Of a stretch of 64,000 nt of DNA, positions 1 to 9,416 are shown in pieces. The stretch lies in assembly GCF_036492835.1 (NCBI RefSeq), contig NZ_AP025314.1, positions 124,001 to 188,000 of the forward strand, written 5' to 3'. Position 1 is the first letter of the stretch, and each line of letters opens with the position of its first letter. Source of the DNA: Fulvitalea axinellae. GTDB lineage: Bacteria; Bacteroidota; Bacteroidia; Cytophagales; Cyclobacteriaceae. The translations under genes and the position numbers were made by a program. Under the pieces are notes generated by a model. It saw only the letters and a list, made by a program, of their open reading frames with translations, did not search any database and was not told the origin of the DNA.

Positions 1-367
1 GTTGGTAAGTGCCGATGTCTTTTGCGATCACTTTGAGGAGAAAATCCCCCGATCCCGTGATGTGATGGCACTCGATCACATTGTCGATCTTGTTGATCTT
101 GTCAAGGAATGTCTTGATGTTGTCCTTGTTGTGACCTTTTAGGGTCACTAACACGAAGGTGGACACCCCCAAGCCGACTTTGTCGCTGTCAAGCAGAGCG
201 TGGTAGCTTTTGATGAGTCCTGTCTGCTCAAGCTTTTTCACCCGTTCCAAAGTAGGAGCCGGCGAAAGCCCGATTTCCTTCGACAGTTGGGCGTTAGTTA
301 TCTTTGCACTCCTCTGCAAGATATCCAAGATCTTACGATCTATTTTATCTAGCCTATTAGTAGCCAT
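1..367 (-). CDS. Lrp/AsnC family transcriptional regulator (3' part cut by window edge)
   Basis: The reading frame starts at the ATG complementary to 365-367 (MATNRLDKIDRKILDIL) and runs off the left edge after 122 codons. The N-terminal third is an AsnC-type winged helix-turn-helix (ILQRSAKITNAQLSKEIGLS followed by a recognition helix around residues 30-48). After it comes the start of the RAM/AsnC ligand-binding domain (VLVTLKGHNK). Family members are DNA-binding feast/famine regulators that respond to amino acids. The effector and targets are unknown here, and no regulated neighbour is visible because the gene is at the border. Confidence 0.9.
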   Translation of the reverse strand, partial: MATNRLDKIDRKILDILQRSAKITNAQLSKEIGLSPAPTLERVKKLEQTGLIKSYHALLDSDKVGLGVSTFVLVTLKGHNKDNIKTFLDKINKIDNVIECHHITGSGDFLLKVIAKDIGTYQ

Positions 368-521
368 TTTTTACAACGAATTTGAAAACGGTCATTAATC
401 ATCCAACTTCACTACGCCCGGGGTATCCAGGCTACAAAATTTTTAACTTGTATTTGCGCTAGGCAGTTAAAAAAAATTCTGTCCCGCACAAAGTAAGCAA
501 ATTTGGATCAATAGGTAAATA

Positions 522-551
522 AAAAAGCAACAATCGTACTACGAATGTTGC
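522..551 (-). terminator. Rho-independent terminator of the outer-membrane protein gene
   Basis: A near-perfect hairpin at 527-551 (GCAACAATCGTA paired with TACGAATGTTGC) is followed on the minus strand by a T run. It lies about 40 nt past the stop codon of the gene ending at 589. Confidence 0.7.
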
Positions 552-588
552 CTTTCTTATATCCTAAAAGGTTTTTTTCGATTTTTCC

Positions 589-1356
589 TTAGAACAGGTC
601 AAAACTCAAGCCTACTTGCGATGTGGTAGCGTCCGTTTCGCTAGGACCTTTGCCACTCTCAAACATTGAAGAGAGGTTCTGGTAGTAGTAAAGGTTGATC
701 CACCCGAATCCCACTCGGCCGTAAACGCCATAGCGGAACTTTTCGAGGTTGAAATCCTCTTTGTATTTTACGGTTTTTGTTTCCCCGTCTTTTTTATACT
801 TGATCTTCGTCTTAGAGTCGATCAAATAACCCACTTTTCCACCTAAAGCCATCTTGAAGCCTTTTCTTGAGTTTGGCCCCAAGGACGAATAGCGGAATTC
901 CAGCGGAATATCGAGGTAAGTCATCTGGAGGTTTGTCTTATTAATTGACGCGCCTTCAAACGGTTTAACGGGTACTGGAGATTTGTCTACCGGAGTGTAC
1001 GTCTCCGTGATACTCTGGATGGTTACGATCTCGGTCTGTCCGTTATTGTTTTTCAACGTAACGTCTTCGCTGAAGCTGTAGTTCTCAACCCCAATCCCGA
1101 TTCCCGGGTTGAAAGAGAACTTGGATTTCCCTATAGGAATCCCATACGTATAGTAGACGTTGAACGCTCTGGAGCTAAACCACTTCGTTCCCATGTTGCT
1201 GGGTGTGGAGTTGATCCAGTTCCAACCGAATTCTACAAACAGGTCACCGGGCAGATCTGGCATCCCCCTCTTCTTCTCAGTGTTTTCTCCCTGAGCGAAA
1301 CCAAAATTTACGCCCATGACCAATATTGCCACGGCTGATAATAAAATCCTTCTCAT
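589..1356 (-). CDS. Probable outer-membrane beta-barrel protein
   Basis: 255 residues. I take the ATG at 1356 as start because it opens a clean signal peptide (MRRILLSAVAILVMG, then AFAQ-like cleavage at FAQ/GEN); the longer frame upstream needs a TTG. The mature part alternates short amphipathic strands with turns and ends in SFDLF, a terminal aromatic typical of outer-membrane barrels. It resembles the Bacteroidota 'outer membrane protein beta-barrel domain' group (PF13568-like). Substrate and partners are unknown. It is a single-gene unit with its own terminator. The barrel assignment rests on pattern, not on a distinctive motif. Confidence 0.65.
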   Translation of the reverse strand: MRRILLSAVAILVMGVNFGFAQGENTEKKRGMPDLPGDLFVEFGWNWINSTPSNMGTKWFSSRAFNVYYTYGIPIGKSKFSFNPGIGIGVENYSFSEDVTLKNNNGQTEIVTIQSITETYTPVDKSPVPVKPFEGASINKTNLQMTYLDIPLEFRYSSLGPNSRKGFKMALGGKVGYLIDSKTKIKYKKDGETKTVKYKEDFNLEKFRYGVYGRVGFGWINLYYYQNLSSMFESGKGPSETDATTSQVGLSFDLF

Positions 1357-1524
1357 ATACTTTGCGGAAAAAGAAAAGTCAGGCACTTCGGACAAAGATA
1401 ATTATTTTATTGAGACGCACATACTAAAATTCAAAGGTACCTGCGTTCAAGACGAGTCTACATGGCCTGAATGGCCTTCGACTTCATAGATAACGTTTGC
1501 CCTAATACTTTATTGTCCAAAAAA

Positions 1525-2136
1525 TCAACAACAACGTTCATAGACCTCCACTTTTCCCGTTTCGGGGTAAAAGACGATTTTGATGCGAAGATCCAACTCT
1601 ATAAGATAATAGAAGCTCACGCTGTCCTTTCGCTTGGCGGTTTCCTGCCATATTCCGTCAACGCTGACGTCCTCGACAAAAGTCTGTCCTGAGGGAATGG
1701 CGGGCGACCGGAACCTGTCTTTGTCAAAAAAATGCTTCAGGCGGTTTATTATGGCCTCTTCCCTTTCCTGTATCGACGGGTTCGGCAGGTTCAGCTCCGT
1801 TTGGCCCAGTAGCTGGAATGCCCGGAAAGAGTCTCGGTAAAGGGAATTTCCCGTCGTTCCGAAAATTTCGAAAACGACCGTGCTTTCCAGAAAGTTCGGT
1901 CCCATGACTCGAATCACAAAATGGTCCTTAGACCCTTTTCGGACAAAATCCACGGTTTTGTAATCCATAAAAAGCAATTCGCCCTTGGCCGGGGGCAACA
2001 TGTTATGGACAGAATCCGGCAAATCGTAGATATAGGGATCCTTTTTTTCCTTTTCCGTACAGCCGGACAACCCTGCGAGAATAACCAACGAGAGGAAAGC
2101 GCAAAGCAGAAGAGTGTTGTGATGGAAAGTTCCCAT
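1525..2136 (-). CDS. Putative lipoprotein of unknown function
   Basis: 203 residues starting at the ATG complementary to 2134-2136. A hydrophobic N-terminus (LLLCAFLSLVILAGL) ends in a lipobox LSGC, so the protein should be processed by signal peptidase II and anchored by its Cys in the outer or inner membrane. The rest is soluble, with no motif I recognise. The C-terminus is CC. The gene stands alone between the outer-membrane protein gene and the divergent thioredoxin-like gene. Function unknown; the gene call is supported by the lipobox. Confidence 0.6.
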   Translation of the reverse strand: MGTFHHNTLLLCAFLSLVILAGLSGCTEKEKKDPYIYDLPDSVHNMLPPAKGELLFMDYKTVDFVRKGSKDHFVIRVMGPNFLESTVVFEIFGTTGNSLYRDSFRAFQLLGQTELNLPNPSIQEREEAIINRLKHFFDKDRFRSPAIPSGQTFVEDVSVDGIWQETAKRKDSVSFYYLIELDLRIKIVFYPETGKVEVYERCC

Positions 2137-2299
2137 AGTTTTCGAAAGATTGCCTTTATTGAGAATCCCTTTCGGGAAAAAAAGTTCGCCAAACAGGGCA
2201 AGAGCGCCGTTTGAACTTCTTCATAAAACGTTAATCAGATAACTTTACGTCGCCTGAGAGGGTATTTATATGTAAAGAACACCACTTAAACCTTACATC

Positions 2300-2797
2300 A
2301 TGAGACAGAGAATAGCCTTGTTGCTGTTGGTTGGCGCTTTGTTCGCGTCATCGGCTTTTGCTCAAAAGAAAAAGATTTACGATCCTTCATTGAACGGAAA
2401 AAAGCAACTGCTTGAGGCGGTAACCAAAGCGCAAGCGACGGGAAAAAACGTCTTTGTGCAAGTTGGCGGAAACTGGTGCAGTTGGTGTATCAAGTTTGAG
2501 AAGTTCGTAAACTTCAATAACGATCTCGGCGAAATTCTGGAAAAGAACTACATCACGGTTCACCTGAATTACAGCAAGTCGAACAAAAACTGGGACGCTT
2601 TGGAGCAGTTGGGTTTTCCGCAACGTTTCGGGTTTCCGGTATTTGTGATTTTGGATAAAAACGGAAACAGAATCCATACGCAGGATTCAGGTTATCTGGA
2701 AAAAGACGGAGGCTACGACCACGACAAGGTAAAACGCTTTTTGGAGAATTGGACTCCGAAAGCTCTCAGCGCCGAGAGTTATAAGGATAAGAAATAA
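2300..2797 (+). CDS. Exported thioredoxin-family protein
   Basis: 165 residues with a signal peptide (MRQRIALLLLVGALFASSAFA, cleavage before Q22). The mature protein has the thioredoxin-fold redox centre WCSWC (Cys60, Cys63) followed by a helix KFEKF, then VFVILDKNGN, as in the thioredoxin_7/DUF255-like group. It is probably a periplasmic thiol-disulfide oxidoreductase or reductant carrier. The CSWC dipeptide differs from the CGPC of cytoplasmic TrxA (12373-12693), which suggests a different redox potential. A strong terminator follows directly, so it is monocistronic. Confidence 0.85.
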   Translation: MRQRIALLLLVGALFASSAFAQKKKIYDPSLNGKKQLLEAVTKAQATGKNVFVQVGGNWCSWCIKFEKFVNFNNDLGEILEKNYITVHLNYSKSNKNWDALEQLGFPQRFGFPVFVILDKNGNRIHTQDSGYLEKDGGYDHDKVKRFLENWTPKALSAESYKDKK

Positions 2798-2805
2798 GTT
2801 TAAGA

Positions 2806-2838
2806 AAGCCGTGGTCGCAAACCTCCACGGCTTTTTTT
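2806..2838 (+). terminator. Terminator of the exported thioredoxin gene
   Basis: Perfect 9-bp stem AAGCCGTGG / CCACGGCTT (2806-2832) followed by a run of seven T residues. Confidence 0.85.
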
Positions 2839-3016
2839 CATGTCCTCGCTATTTTATTTTTTGGCATTCAGTTTTCTGAAAAAGGCGTATGCTTTCCTGC
2901 CAGTCTTTTTAAATCTGGGAGAATCTCCCGTTTCATTTTTTGTCACCCATCACCGTTTATACTTTTCCTGAGAATGATTATTGCGCCAATAAAAGTGAAA
3001 ATTAAACGGAACGCGT

Positions 3017-4606
3017 ATGGACAGGGAGAACATGCTTTGCGGGCTCCGGAAACGGGGAGCCAAACCATGGGACATGATAATAATCGGCGGTGGTGCTACG
3101 GGCTTGGGCATCGCCGTGGATTCTGCGTCGCGGGGGTATGACACACTATTGCTCGAACGCACCGATTTTGCGAAAGGCACATCCAGCCGTAGCACAAAGC
3201 TGGTGCACGGTGGCGTGCGTTACTTGGCCCAAGGCGACGTGGGAATGGTAAAAGAAGCCTTGGCCGAACGCGCTTTGATGATGAAAAACGCCCCGCATTT
3301 AGTCCGAAATATGTCTTTTGTGGTGCCCGCTTATAGTTTCTGGGATGGCTTGCGTTATACCGCCGGGCTTAAACTTTATGATCTGATGGCGGGGAAAGCG
3401 AGTTTCGGAGCATCCGTACATCTGGGCAAGGAAGCGATACTTAAGCGTATTCCGACTTTAAACAGAAAGGGTCTGAAAGGAGGAATTCGCTATCAAGACG
3501 GTCAGTTTGACGATAGCCGGATGGCGGTTAATCTTGCCCAAACGGCGCACGAACACGGCGGTGTTCCGCTGAATTACATGGAAGTAAAAGGATTGCGTAA
3601 AAACGAAAACGGGAAGATAGAAGGCGTCTTTGCGCAGGATTTGGAGACGGGCGAAGAATTTGAGTTACCGGCAAAGGCGGTGGTAAATGCCACGGGCGTA
3701 TTTACGGACGAGATTCATCAATTGGACAAGCCGGGAGTGGAGCCCACGGTAATGCCGAGCCAAGGCGTTCATATCGTTTTGGATTCGTCTTTCTTGGGAA
3801 ACTCGCAACAAGCGCTGATGATACCGGAAACCTCGGACGGGCGGATACTTTTCGCTGTGCCTTGGCATGGCGTATTGGTAGTGGGAACCACCGATACGGC
3901 CGTGAGGCATGCGGACATTGAACCAAAAGCGCTGGACGAAGAGGTGGATTTTATTCTGGACACCGCAGGGTTTTATTTGGATAAAAAGCCAAAACGAGAA
4001 GACGTTTTGAGTGTGTTCGCTGGACTGAGGCCTTTGGTGAAATCTGGCGATAAAGAAAACCCCACTAAAAATCTGTCACGCGGACATAAAGTGAGTGTTT
4101 CAGCTTCGGGTTTGGTAAGTGTGTCGGGCGGAAAGTGGACCACTTATCGCAAGATGGCCGAGGACGCTGTGAATGTCGCCTCCCGATCGGCGGGTTTGAA
4201 TTCGGAAAAGTGTCGAACCAAGGACTTGAAAATTCACGGTTATTCCACTGAATCGTCATTTTTTGATCATCTCGGAACTTACGGAGCCGATAATCAAAGT
4301 GTGCTGGATTTGGCGAAAACGGAACCTGGCTTGGGCGATCCGCTGATAGCCGGGAAACCGTACCTGAAAGCGCAGGTGGTTTGGGCTGTGCGGAATGAGA
4401 TGGCCCGCACGGTCGAGGATGTTTTGGCTCGGCGGCTAAGGTTCCTTTTTTTGGATGCGAAATCGGCGGTGGAAGCGGCGCCAGCCACGGCTAAACTTAT
4501 GGCTGATGAAATGGGGAAAGACAGGGCTTGGGAGCTCGCCCAATGCGAAGATTTCGCCGTTTTGGCTTCCTCGTATAAGTTTGACTGCCCTTCCAAGGAG
4601 CGTTAA
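3017..4606 (+). CDS. glpD: FAD-dependent glycerol-3-phosphate dehydrogenase
   Basis: 529 residues, in the usual 500-560 range of the GlpD/GlpA family. The N-terminal dinucleotide fold IIIGGGATGLGIA (residues about 20-33) binds FAD, and the family block GTSSRSTKLVHGGVRYL follows. The C-terminal half carries SGGKWTTYRKMAEDAV, the second family signature. The enzyme oxidises sn-glycerol 3-phosphate to dihydroxyacetone phosphate at the inner face of the cytoplasmic membrane and passes electrons to quinone. Start at ATG 3017; a second Met at 3032 is also possible. No glpK or glpF is adjacent. Confidence 0.93.
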   Translation: MDRENMLCGLRKRGAKPWDMIIIGGGATGLGIAVDSASRGYDTLLLERTDFAKGTSSRSTKLVHGGVRYLAQGDVGMVKEALAERALMMKNAPHLVRNMSFVVPAYSFWDGLRYTAGLKLYDLMAGKASFGASVHLGKEAILKRIPTLNRKGLKGGIRYQDGQFDDSRMAVNLAQTAHEHGGVPLNYMEVKGLRKNENGKIEGVFAQDLETGEEFELPAKAVVNATGVFTDEIHQLDKPGVEPTVMPSQGVHIVLDSSFLGNSQQALMIPETSDGRILFAVPWHGVLVVGTTDTAVRHADIEPKALDEEVDFILDTAGFYLDKKPKREDVLSVFAGLRPLVKSGDKENPTKNLSRGHKVSVSASGLVSVSGGKWTTYRKMAEDAVNVASRSAGLNSEKCRTKDLKIHGYSTESSFFDHLGTYGADNQSVLDLAKTEPGLGDPLIAGKPYLKAQVVWAVRNEMARTVEDVLARRLRFLFLDAKSAVEAAPATAKLMADEMGKDRAWELAQCEDFAVLASSYKFDCPSKER

Positions 4607-4771
4607 GGCTGTCTTTAATTCATAAATAAATAATATAAAAATTAATTTATTGGAATAATTCAATTAAAGATCCTCCCAAAAGATTGTTTTACGCTTTAGG
4701 TTACGGAACTCTTTTTTACTTTTCAGCCCTGAAACCTTTCGTCATATGTTCTGCCTGAGACCAAAATAACG

Positions 4772-4779
4772 TAGCTTTG
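4772..4779 (+). promoter_or_regulatory. Bacteroidota-type -7 box (TAGCTTTG) for purK
   Basis: TAGCTTTG fits the TAnnTTTG consensus of the Bacteroidota housekeeping sigma factor and lies 35 nt before the purK ATG. No clear -33 TTG is seen at the usual distance. Confidence 0.5.
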
Positions 4780-4813
4780 CAAGCCAATCCAACATGTAAA
4801 TTTTGAACGAATC

Positions 4814-5959
4814 ATGTCTCAGGCATTTTACCAAAACTACAGGTTAGGTGTAGTGGGCGGAGGCCAGTTAGGGCGGATGTTGATACAGTCGGCGATTGAC
4901 TATAATATCGATATTTCCGTACTCGACCCCGATCCGAACGCACCTTGCCGTAGCTTAGCCTCGGAGTTCACACAAGGAAAACTCACTGATTTCGAAACCC
5001 TCTATGAATTCGGGAAGCGATGCGACCTGGTTACCATCGAAATCGAGAACGTGAACACCGATGCCCTGAAAAAGCTCCGCGACGAGGGAGTGAAAGTGTT
5101 TCCCCAGCCGGAAATCATCGAACTCATTCAGGACAAACGGATCCAAAAGCAATTCTACGCCGACAACGACATCCCTACGGCGGATTTTATCTTGACGGAA
5201 GACGCCACCGAAGTACGGGAAAACGCGTCGTTTCTGCCAGCTGTAAATAAGCTTGGCAAAGAAGGCTATGATGGCCGTGGAGTGCAGATTATCCGTGAGG
5301 AAAAAGATCTGGAAAAGGCGTTTGACGCTCCTGGATTACTGGAAAAATTGGTGGATTTTGACACTGAAATCTCAGTAATCGTAGCCAGAAACGAGAAGGG
5401 CGAAACAAAAGCTTTTCCGGCGGTAGAACTCAGTTACCACCCGGAACATAATCTGGTGGAGTTTCTGTTCGCCCCTGCGAAAATCTCTGCGGAAGTGGAG
5501 AGAAAAGCCGAAGAATTGGCTCTCAGAGTGATCGACACTTTGGGAATGGTCGGGCTGTTGGCTGTAGAAATGTTCGTAACCAAAGACGGTGACGTATTGG
5601 TAAACGAAGTGGCGCCGAGACCGCATAATAGCGGACACCAAACCATCGAGGCGAATGTCACTTCGCAATACGAGCAACACCTGAGCGCCATCGTGGGAGC
5701 GCCTTTGGGAGATACCAAAGCGATTACCCCTTCGGTAATGGTCAATCTATTGGGCGAAGACGGACATCAAGGCCTTGCCAAGTGCGAAGGCTTGGATAGC
5801 GTTATGGCTATGGACGGCGTAAAAACCCACCTTTACGGCAAAAAGATCACTAAGCCTTTCCGGAAAATGGGCCACGTTACGCTGATCGGTTCCGATACGG
5901 AAGCGCTGAAAAGCGACGCCCGCCGGGTTAAGGAGACCTTGAAGATTGTTTCGGAATAA
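4814..5959 (+). CDS. purK: 5-(carboxyamino)imidazole ribonucleotide synthase
   Basis: 381 residues, typical for PurK. The N-terminal LGVVGGGQLGRMLIQSA loop and the central ATP-grasp domain (KLGKEGYDGRGVQI for nucleotide binding, VNEVAPRPHNSGH for metal and substrate) are intact. It uses ATP and bicarbonate to carboxylate AIR to N5-CAIR in purine biosynthesis. purE follows 73 nt downstream in the same direction, so the two steps that replace class II PurE are coexpressed. A weak hairpin (about 5972-6003) in the spacer could tune purE expression. Confidence 0.95.
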   Translation: MSQAFYQNYRLGVVGGGQLGRMLIQSAIDYNIDISVLDPDPNAPCRSLASEFTQGKLTDFETLYEFGKRCDLVTIEIENVNTDALKKLRDEGVKVFPQPEIIELIQDKRIQKQFYADNDIPTADFILTEDATEVRENASFLPAVNKLGKEGYDGRGVQIIREEKDLEKAFDAPGLLEKLVDFDTEISVIVARNEKGETKAFPAVELSYHPEHNLVEFLFAPAKISAEVERKAEELALRVIDTLGMVGLLAVEMFVTKDGDVLVNEVAPRPHNSGHQTIEANVTSQYEQHLSAIVGAPLGDTKAITPSVMVNLLGEDGHQGLAKCEGLDSVMAMDGVKTHLYGKKITKPFRKMGHVTLIGSDTEALKSDARRVKETLKIVSE

Positions 5960-6032
5960 TTTCCGCAACCCTTTTGACGGAGGCGACTTGTCGCTTCCGT
6001 TGTCGTTTTGAACAACCTGAACAAAATCCTTT

Positions 6033-6545
6033 ATGAGTACACCTTTGGTAGGAATAATCATGGGTAGCCAGTCCGATATGGGCGTAATGGCTCCCGCCGC
6101 CGAAATGTTGGAACAGCTCGGCGTTCCGTTTGAAGTAACAGTGGTTTCGGCTCACCGCACACCCGTCAGAATGGTGGAATACGCCCAAAGCGCGGCCAAG
6201 CGTGGCCTGAAGGCGATTATAGCCGGTGCTGGTGGCGCGGCGCACTTGCCGGGAATGGTGGCTTCCCTGACCACTTTGCCCGTAATCGGCGTGCCGGTGA
6301 AGTCCAGAAACTCCATCGACGGCTGGGATTCCGTATTGTCAATCCTTCAGATGCCGGGTGGAATTCCCGTAGCCACCATGGCCCTTGATGGCGCTCAGAA
6401 CGCCGGGCTTATGGCCGCGCGTATTGTGGGGGCGTTTAGCCCTGAGGTTAGCGAAAAGCTTGAGGCTTATCAGGAAAGTTTGGAAACCAAAGTGATGGAT
6501 TCCGTAAAGAATATCGAAGAGAACGGATACAAAAGCGTTCTGTAA
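6033..6545 (+). CDS. purE: 5-(carboxyamino)imidazole ribonucleotide mutase
   Basis: 170 residues, the size of class I PurE. Signature segments are [13 protein letters not shown] near the N-terminus, VSAHRTP (the catalytic His region) and [14 protein letters not shown]. The enzyme rearranges N5-CAIR to CAIR in de novo purine synthesis, completing the PurK reaction encoded immediately upstream. The catalytic Ser-Asp-His set appears complete. Confidence 0.95.
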   Translation: MSTPLVGIIMGSQSDMGVMAPAAEMLEQLGVPFEVTVVSAHRTPVRMVEYAQSAAKRGLKAIIAGAGGAAHLPGMVASLTTLPVIGVPVKSRNSIDGWDSVLSILQMPGGIPVATMALDGAQNAGLMAARIVGAFSPEVSEKLEAYQESLETKVMDSVKNIEENGYKSVL

Positions 6546-6876
6546 AATAGGTCTATTTTGCCCGGAGGCTGTTCCCCGTAATTTCATATTCAGGGAATCG
6601 TTTCCGGGCGAAATTGGTCTTATGGTTTGCGTTCCGGTCAAAATTCGGACACAGGCTTATGAATATTTTTTGTATCTTAACGTTTTATTAATACGCCAAA
6701 AAGGCCTCTCCGCTTGGCTTAGTTTCGTATACGAGATACCGGAGGCGGCAAAACAACGGGAAAGCTTGAAAACTTTCTCGGTAGCCGGCAAAAATAACGT
6801 CGGCAAGCCTTTGGGACAATCAGTAAACCGGTTCCCGGCCGGAAGTTCAAGGATACGATATTATCGCACATAAACT
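6546..6876 (+). other. 331-nt intergenic region upstream of recJ
   Basis: No convincing gene. It is GC-mixed and holds small inverted repeats, such as TCGTATACGA at about 6725, and an AT-rich stretch near 6660-6690 that may hold the recJ promoter. A short plus-strand frame here lacks coding features. Confidence 0.5.
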
Positions 6877-8583
6877 ATGGTCAAAAGGTGGGTACAGAAG
6901 GAATTGCCGGACGAAGAAGACGTCCAGAGGCTATCCCAAGAGATCAACGTCAACGAAGTGCTTGCTACCGTGCTCTTGCAACGGGGCGTAAAGGATTTTG
7001 ACCAAGCCAAACAATATTTCAGGCCGTCGCTCGACGATCTGCACGACCCGTTCCTGATGAAGGATATGGACGTGGCCGTAGACCGGATTCTCAAAGCGTT
7101 CAAACAGCGCGAGAAGATTTTGATCTACGGAGACTACGACGTGGATGGAACCACGTCCGTGGCTACGCTCTACCGTTTTATCAAGAGCATGTATCCCAAT
7201 TGCGATTTTTACATTCCGGACCGCTACAAGGAAGGTTACGGAATCTCGGAAAAAGGGATAGAATGGGCCAAGGAAAGTAACATTAAGCTTATCATCAGCC
7301 TCGACTGCGGTATCAAAGCCGTAAACCTTGTCGGCAAGGCGAAAAGCTACGGAATAGATTTTATTATCTGCGACCATCACCTGCCGGGCGATGAATTGCC
7401 TCCGGCGGTGGCCGTTCTGGACCCGAAGCGCAAAGACTGCGAGTATCCGTTCAAGGAACTTTCGGGCTGCGGCGTGGGGTTCAAGCTGGCGCAGGCCTTG
7501 GCCAAAGTGTCAAGCGAGGCGGACGAGAAACTGCTCTGGCAGTCGCTGGATTTTGTGGCGGTGAGTATCGCCGCCGATATCGTCCCTATCACGGGCGAAA
7601 ACAGGATTTTGGCCCACTTCGGGCTTGAGGTGTTGAACAAGCACCCGTCCGCTGGCCTGAAAGCCCTGATTGATCTGGGCTCCTACAAAGGCAAGCTGGC
7701 GATAATGAATATCGTGTTCGGGATCGGCCCGCGGATCAACGCCGCCGGCCGGATGGAGCACGCGCATTCCGCCGTAAGGCTGTTGTTGGCCGAAGACGAG
7801 GCGGAGACTTACCGCTTGGCCAAGCTGATAAACGAAAGCAATACCCGCCGAAAGGATTTCGATTCGCAGATTACGAACGAAGCCATCAATATGATCGAGG
7901 CCAACGACCGTACGCTCAGTTCCAAATCAACGGTGCTGTTCAAGAGCGATTGGCACAAAGGCGTAATCGGTATTGTGGCTTCGCGTTGTATCGACAAATA
8001 CTATCGCCCTACGGTTATCCTTACCGAATCGAACAGAAAGGCAACAGGATCGGCGAGGTCGGTGAATGGTTTTGACATTTACGAAGCCCTTTGCGAATGC
8101 GAGGATCTGCTCGACCAGTTTGGCGGGCATATGTACGCTGCGGGCCTTACTTTGGAAATTGACAAAGTGGAGGAATTCCGCACCAGGTTCGAGAAGACGG
8201 TAAGCGAGAAAATCACAGAGGAGCAACTGATTCCGCGTATTGACGTGGATTATCAGATTGACTTGGATGTGATCGATACGAAATTCTATAATATTCTGAG
8301 GCAAATGGCTCCGTTTGGCCCGCAGAATATGCAACCGATTTTTGTGACCGAAAACCTCCGTGTGCATGACCGTCCGCGATTGCTCAAGGGCGAACACCTC
8401 AAGTTTAAGGTTGTTCAGGGAGAAGGCGGAAAGATTATGGAAGCCATCGGTTTCGGTTTTGGCCAATATTACGATTTGGTAAACAGCGGCATGCGATTCA
8501 AAATGGCTTATACCATTGAGGAAAACACCTATATGGGCAACAAGAGCCTTCAGCTTTATGTGAAGGACATTAAGTTCGACTAA
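6877..8583 (+). CDS. recJ: Single-stranded-DNA-specific exonuclease RecJ
   Basis: 568 residues, as in typical bacterial RecJ. The DHH-phosphodiesterase motifs are in order: DYDVDGTTSVA, SLDCGI, CDHHLPG (the DHH motif) and GCGVGFKLAQAL. The DHHA1 region GGHMYAAGLTL and a C-terminal OB-like part follow. It degrades single-stranded DNA 5' to 3' in recombination and mismatch repair with metal ions. The DUF6122 gene begins 27 nt after its stop, so the two probably form an operon closed by the hairpin at 9089-9135. Confidence 0.95.
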   Translation: MVKRWVQKELPDEEDVQRLSQEINVNEVLATVLLQRGVKDFDQAKQYFRPSLDDLHDPFLMKDMDVAVDRILKAFKQREKILIYGDYDVDGTTSVATLYRFIKSMYPNCDFYIPDRYKEGYGISEKGIEWAKESNIKLIISLDCGIKAVNLVGKAKSYGIDFIICDHHLPGDELPPAVAVLDPKRKDCEYPFKELSGCGVGFKLAQALAKVSSEADEKLLWQSLDFVAVSIAADIVPITGENRILAHFGLEVLNKHPSAGLKALIDLGSYKGKLAIMNIVFGIGPRINAAGRMEHAHSAVRLLLAEDEAETYRLAKLINESNTRRKDFDSQITNEAINMIEANDRTLSSKSTVLFKSDWHKGVIGIVASRCIDKYYRPTVILTESNRKATGSARSVNGFDIYEALCECEDLLDQFGGHMYAAGLTLEIDKVEEFRTRFEKTVSEKITEEQLIPRIDVDYQIDLDVIDTKFYNILRQMAPFGPQNMQPIFVTENLRVHDRPRLLKGEHLKFKVVQGEGGKIMEAIGFGFGQYYDLVNSGMRFKMAYTIEENTYMGNKSLQLYVKDIKFD

Positions 8584-8610
8584 TATCATCGGCAATATTG
8601 TAGGGAAGGA

Positions 8611-9030
8611 ATGATGGAGACGATAGTCCATTACGGGCTTCATTTTATCGCGCCGGCGGGAATTGCGTGGCTGATTGACAAAAAGCGTTGGAAAAAGCTT
8701 TACGTCGTACTTTTGCTGACTATGCTCGTGGACGCCGACCATCTGTTGGCCGATCCGATATTCAAGGCCAACCGGTGCAGTGTCGGTTTTCATCCGTTGC
8801 ATAGCTACCCGGCCATTTTGGCGTATATCGTAGGCTTGGTTGTCTTTTGGCGCAAGGTGATTGTCCGCACCGTGTTTATCGGCTTGTTGTTCCACATGTT
8901 TACCGATTTTGTGGACTGTATCTGGATGTGGGAAGCCTGCGGAAGCTGTTTCGACGAATACAAACTTGCCCATCCCGGCTTTGCCAAAGTGATTGACTTT
9001 CTGAAAAAGGTAATCGGCCTTAAGTCTTAA
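8611..9030 (+). CDS. DUF6122-type small membrane protein
   Basis: 139 residues. It has a short hydrophobic N-terminal helix, a central segment WKKLYVVLLLTMLVDADHLL, then AILAYIVGLVVFW and TVFIGLLFHMFTDFVDCIWM, giving about three to four membrane spans. Conserved polar residues (DADHLLADP, HPLHSYP, HMFTDFVD) lie at membrane edges, reminiscent of the His/Asp pattern of YdjM-type metal-dependent membrane hydrolases, but that is inference. The family occurs in Bacteroidota and has no proven role. It follows recJ closely. Two ATGs in a row (8611, 8614) leave the exact start open. Confidence 0.75.
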   Translation: MMETIVHYGLHFIAPAGIAWLIDKKRWKKLYVVLLLTMLVDADHLLADPIFKANRCSVGFHPLHSYPAILAYIVGLVVFWRKVIVRTVFIGLLFHMFTDFVDCIWMWEACGSCFDEYKLAHPGFAKVIDFLKKVIGLKS

Positions 9031-9416
9031 GTATGAGGCCATTTCCGGCGGTGTCTACCTAAGACCAAATGCCTAATACTAAATACCCAACGGACGATGT
9101 CCCGCCATTTGGCGAGGCGTCGTCCGTTTTGTTTAGGTTTGTTTTTTTACGAAAAGCCAAACTTATTCCCCTTGGAATATTGAAAAGGCCATGGCATTTT
9201 TTATTTTTCAATTTCAAATCCCGGCCAACAGGATCTTTTCCTGACGCTTGGGACTTTATCGGGAGATTTCGTCGTTATAAATTAAAGGCTCTTCCTGATT
9301 TTTAGAAATTTACCCGCCCTCGCACATCCGCGGTGGCGGAGAGCCGTCCGACGTATTTTGACGGTTTGCGGAACAATTTGCCGTGAGCCGAGTAACCGAA
9401 AGGAAAACCGAAATCC
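9031..9416 (+). other. 386-nt intergenic region between the recJ operon and lptB
   Basis: The first part holds a strong terminator (9089-9135). The remainder is T/A-rich then GC-rich with no supported gene; the lptB promoter must lie here, and the closest match is TATTTTG near 9354, one base short of the consensus. Confidence 0.5.
9089..9135 (+). terminator. Terminator of the recJ-DUF6122 unit
   Basis: Outer stem AACGGACGA / TCGTCCGTT (9089-9097 with 9120-9128) encloses an inner CGCC/GGCG stem and is followed by a T-rich tail. Confidence 0.8.

Noticed and set aside
7927..9042. 371-codon open frame on the minus strand over recJ and the DUF6122 gene
   Set aside because: Antisense shadow of recJ codons; no domain, signal or start context.
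9069..9305. 78-codon plus-strand frame
   Set aside because: It overlaps the recJ-unit terminator and has no coding signature.
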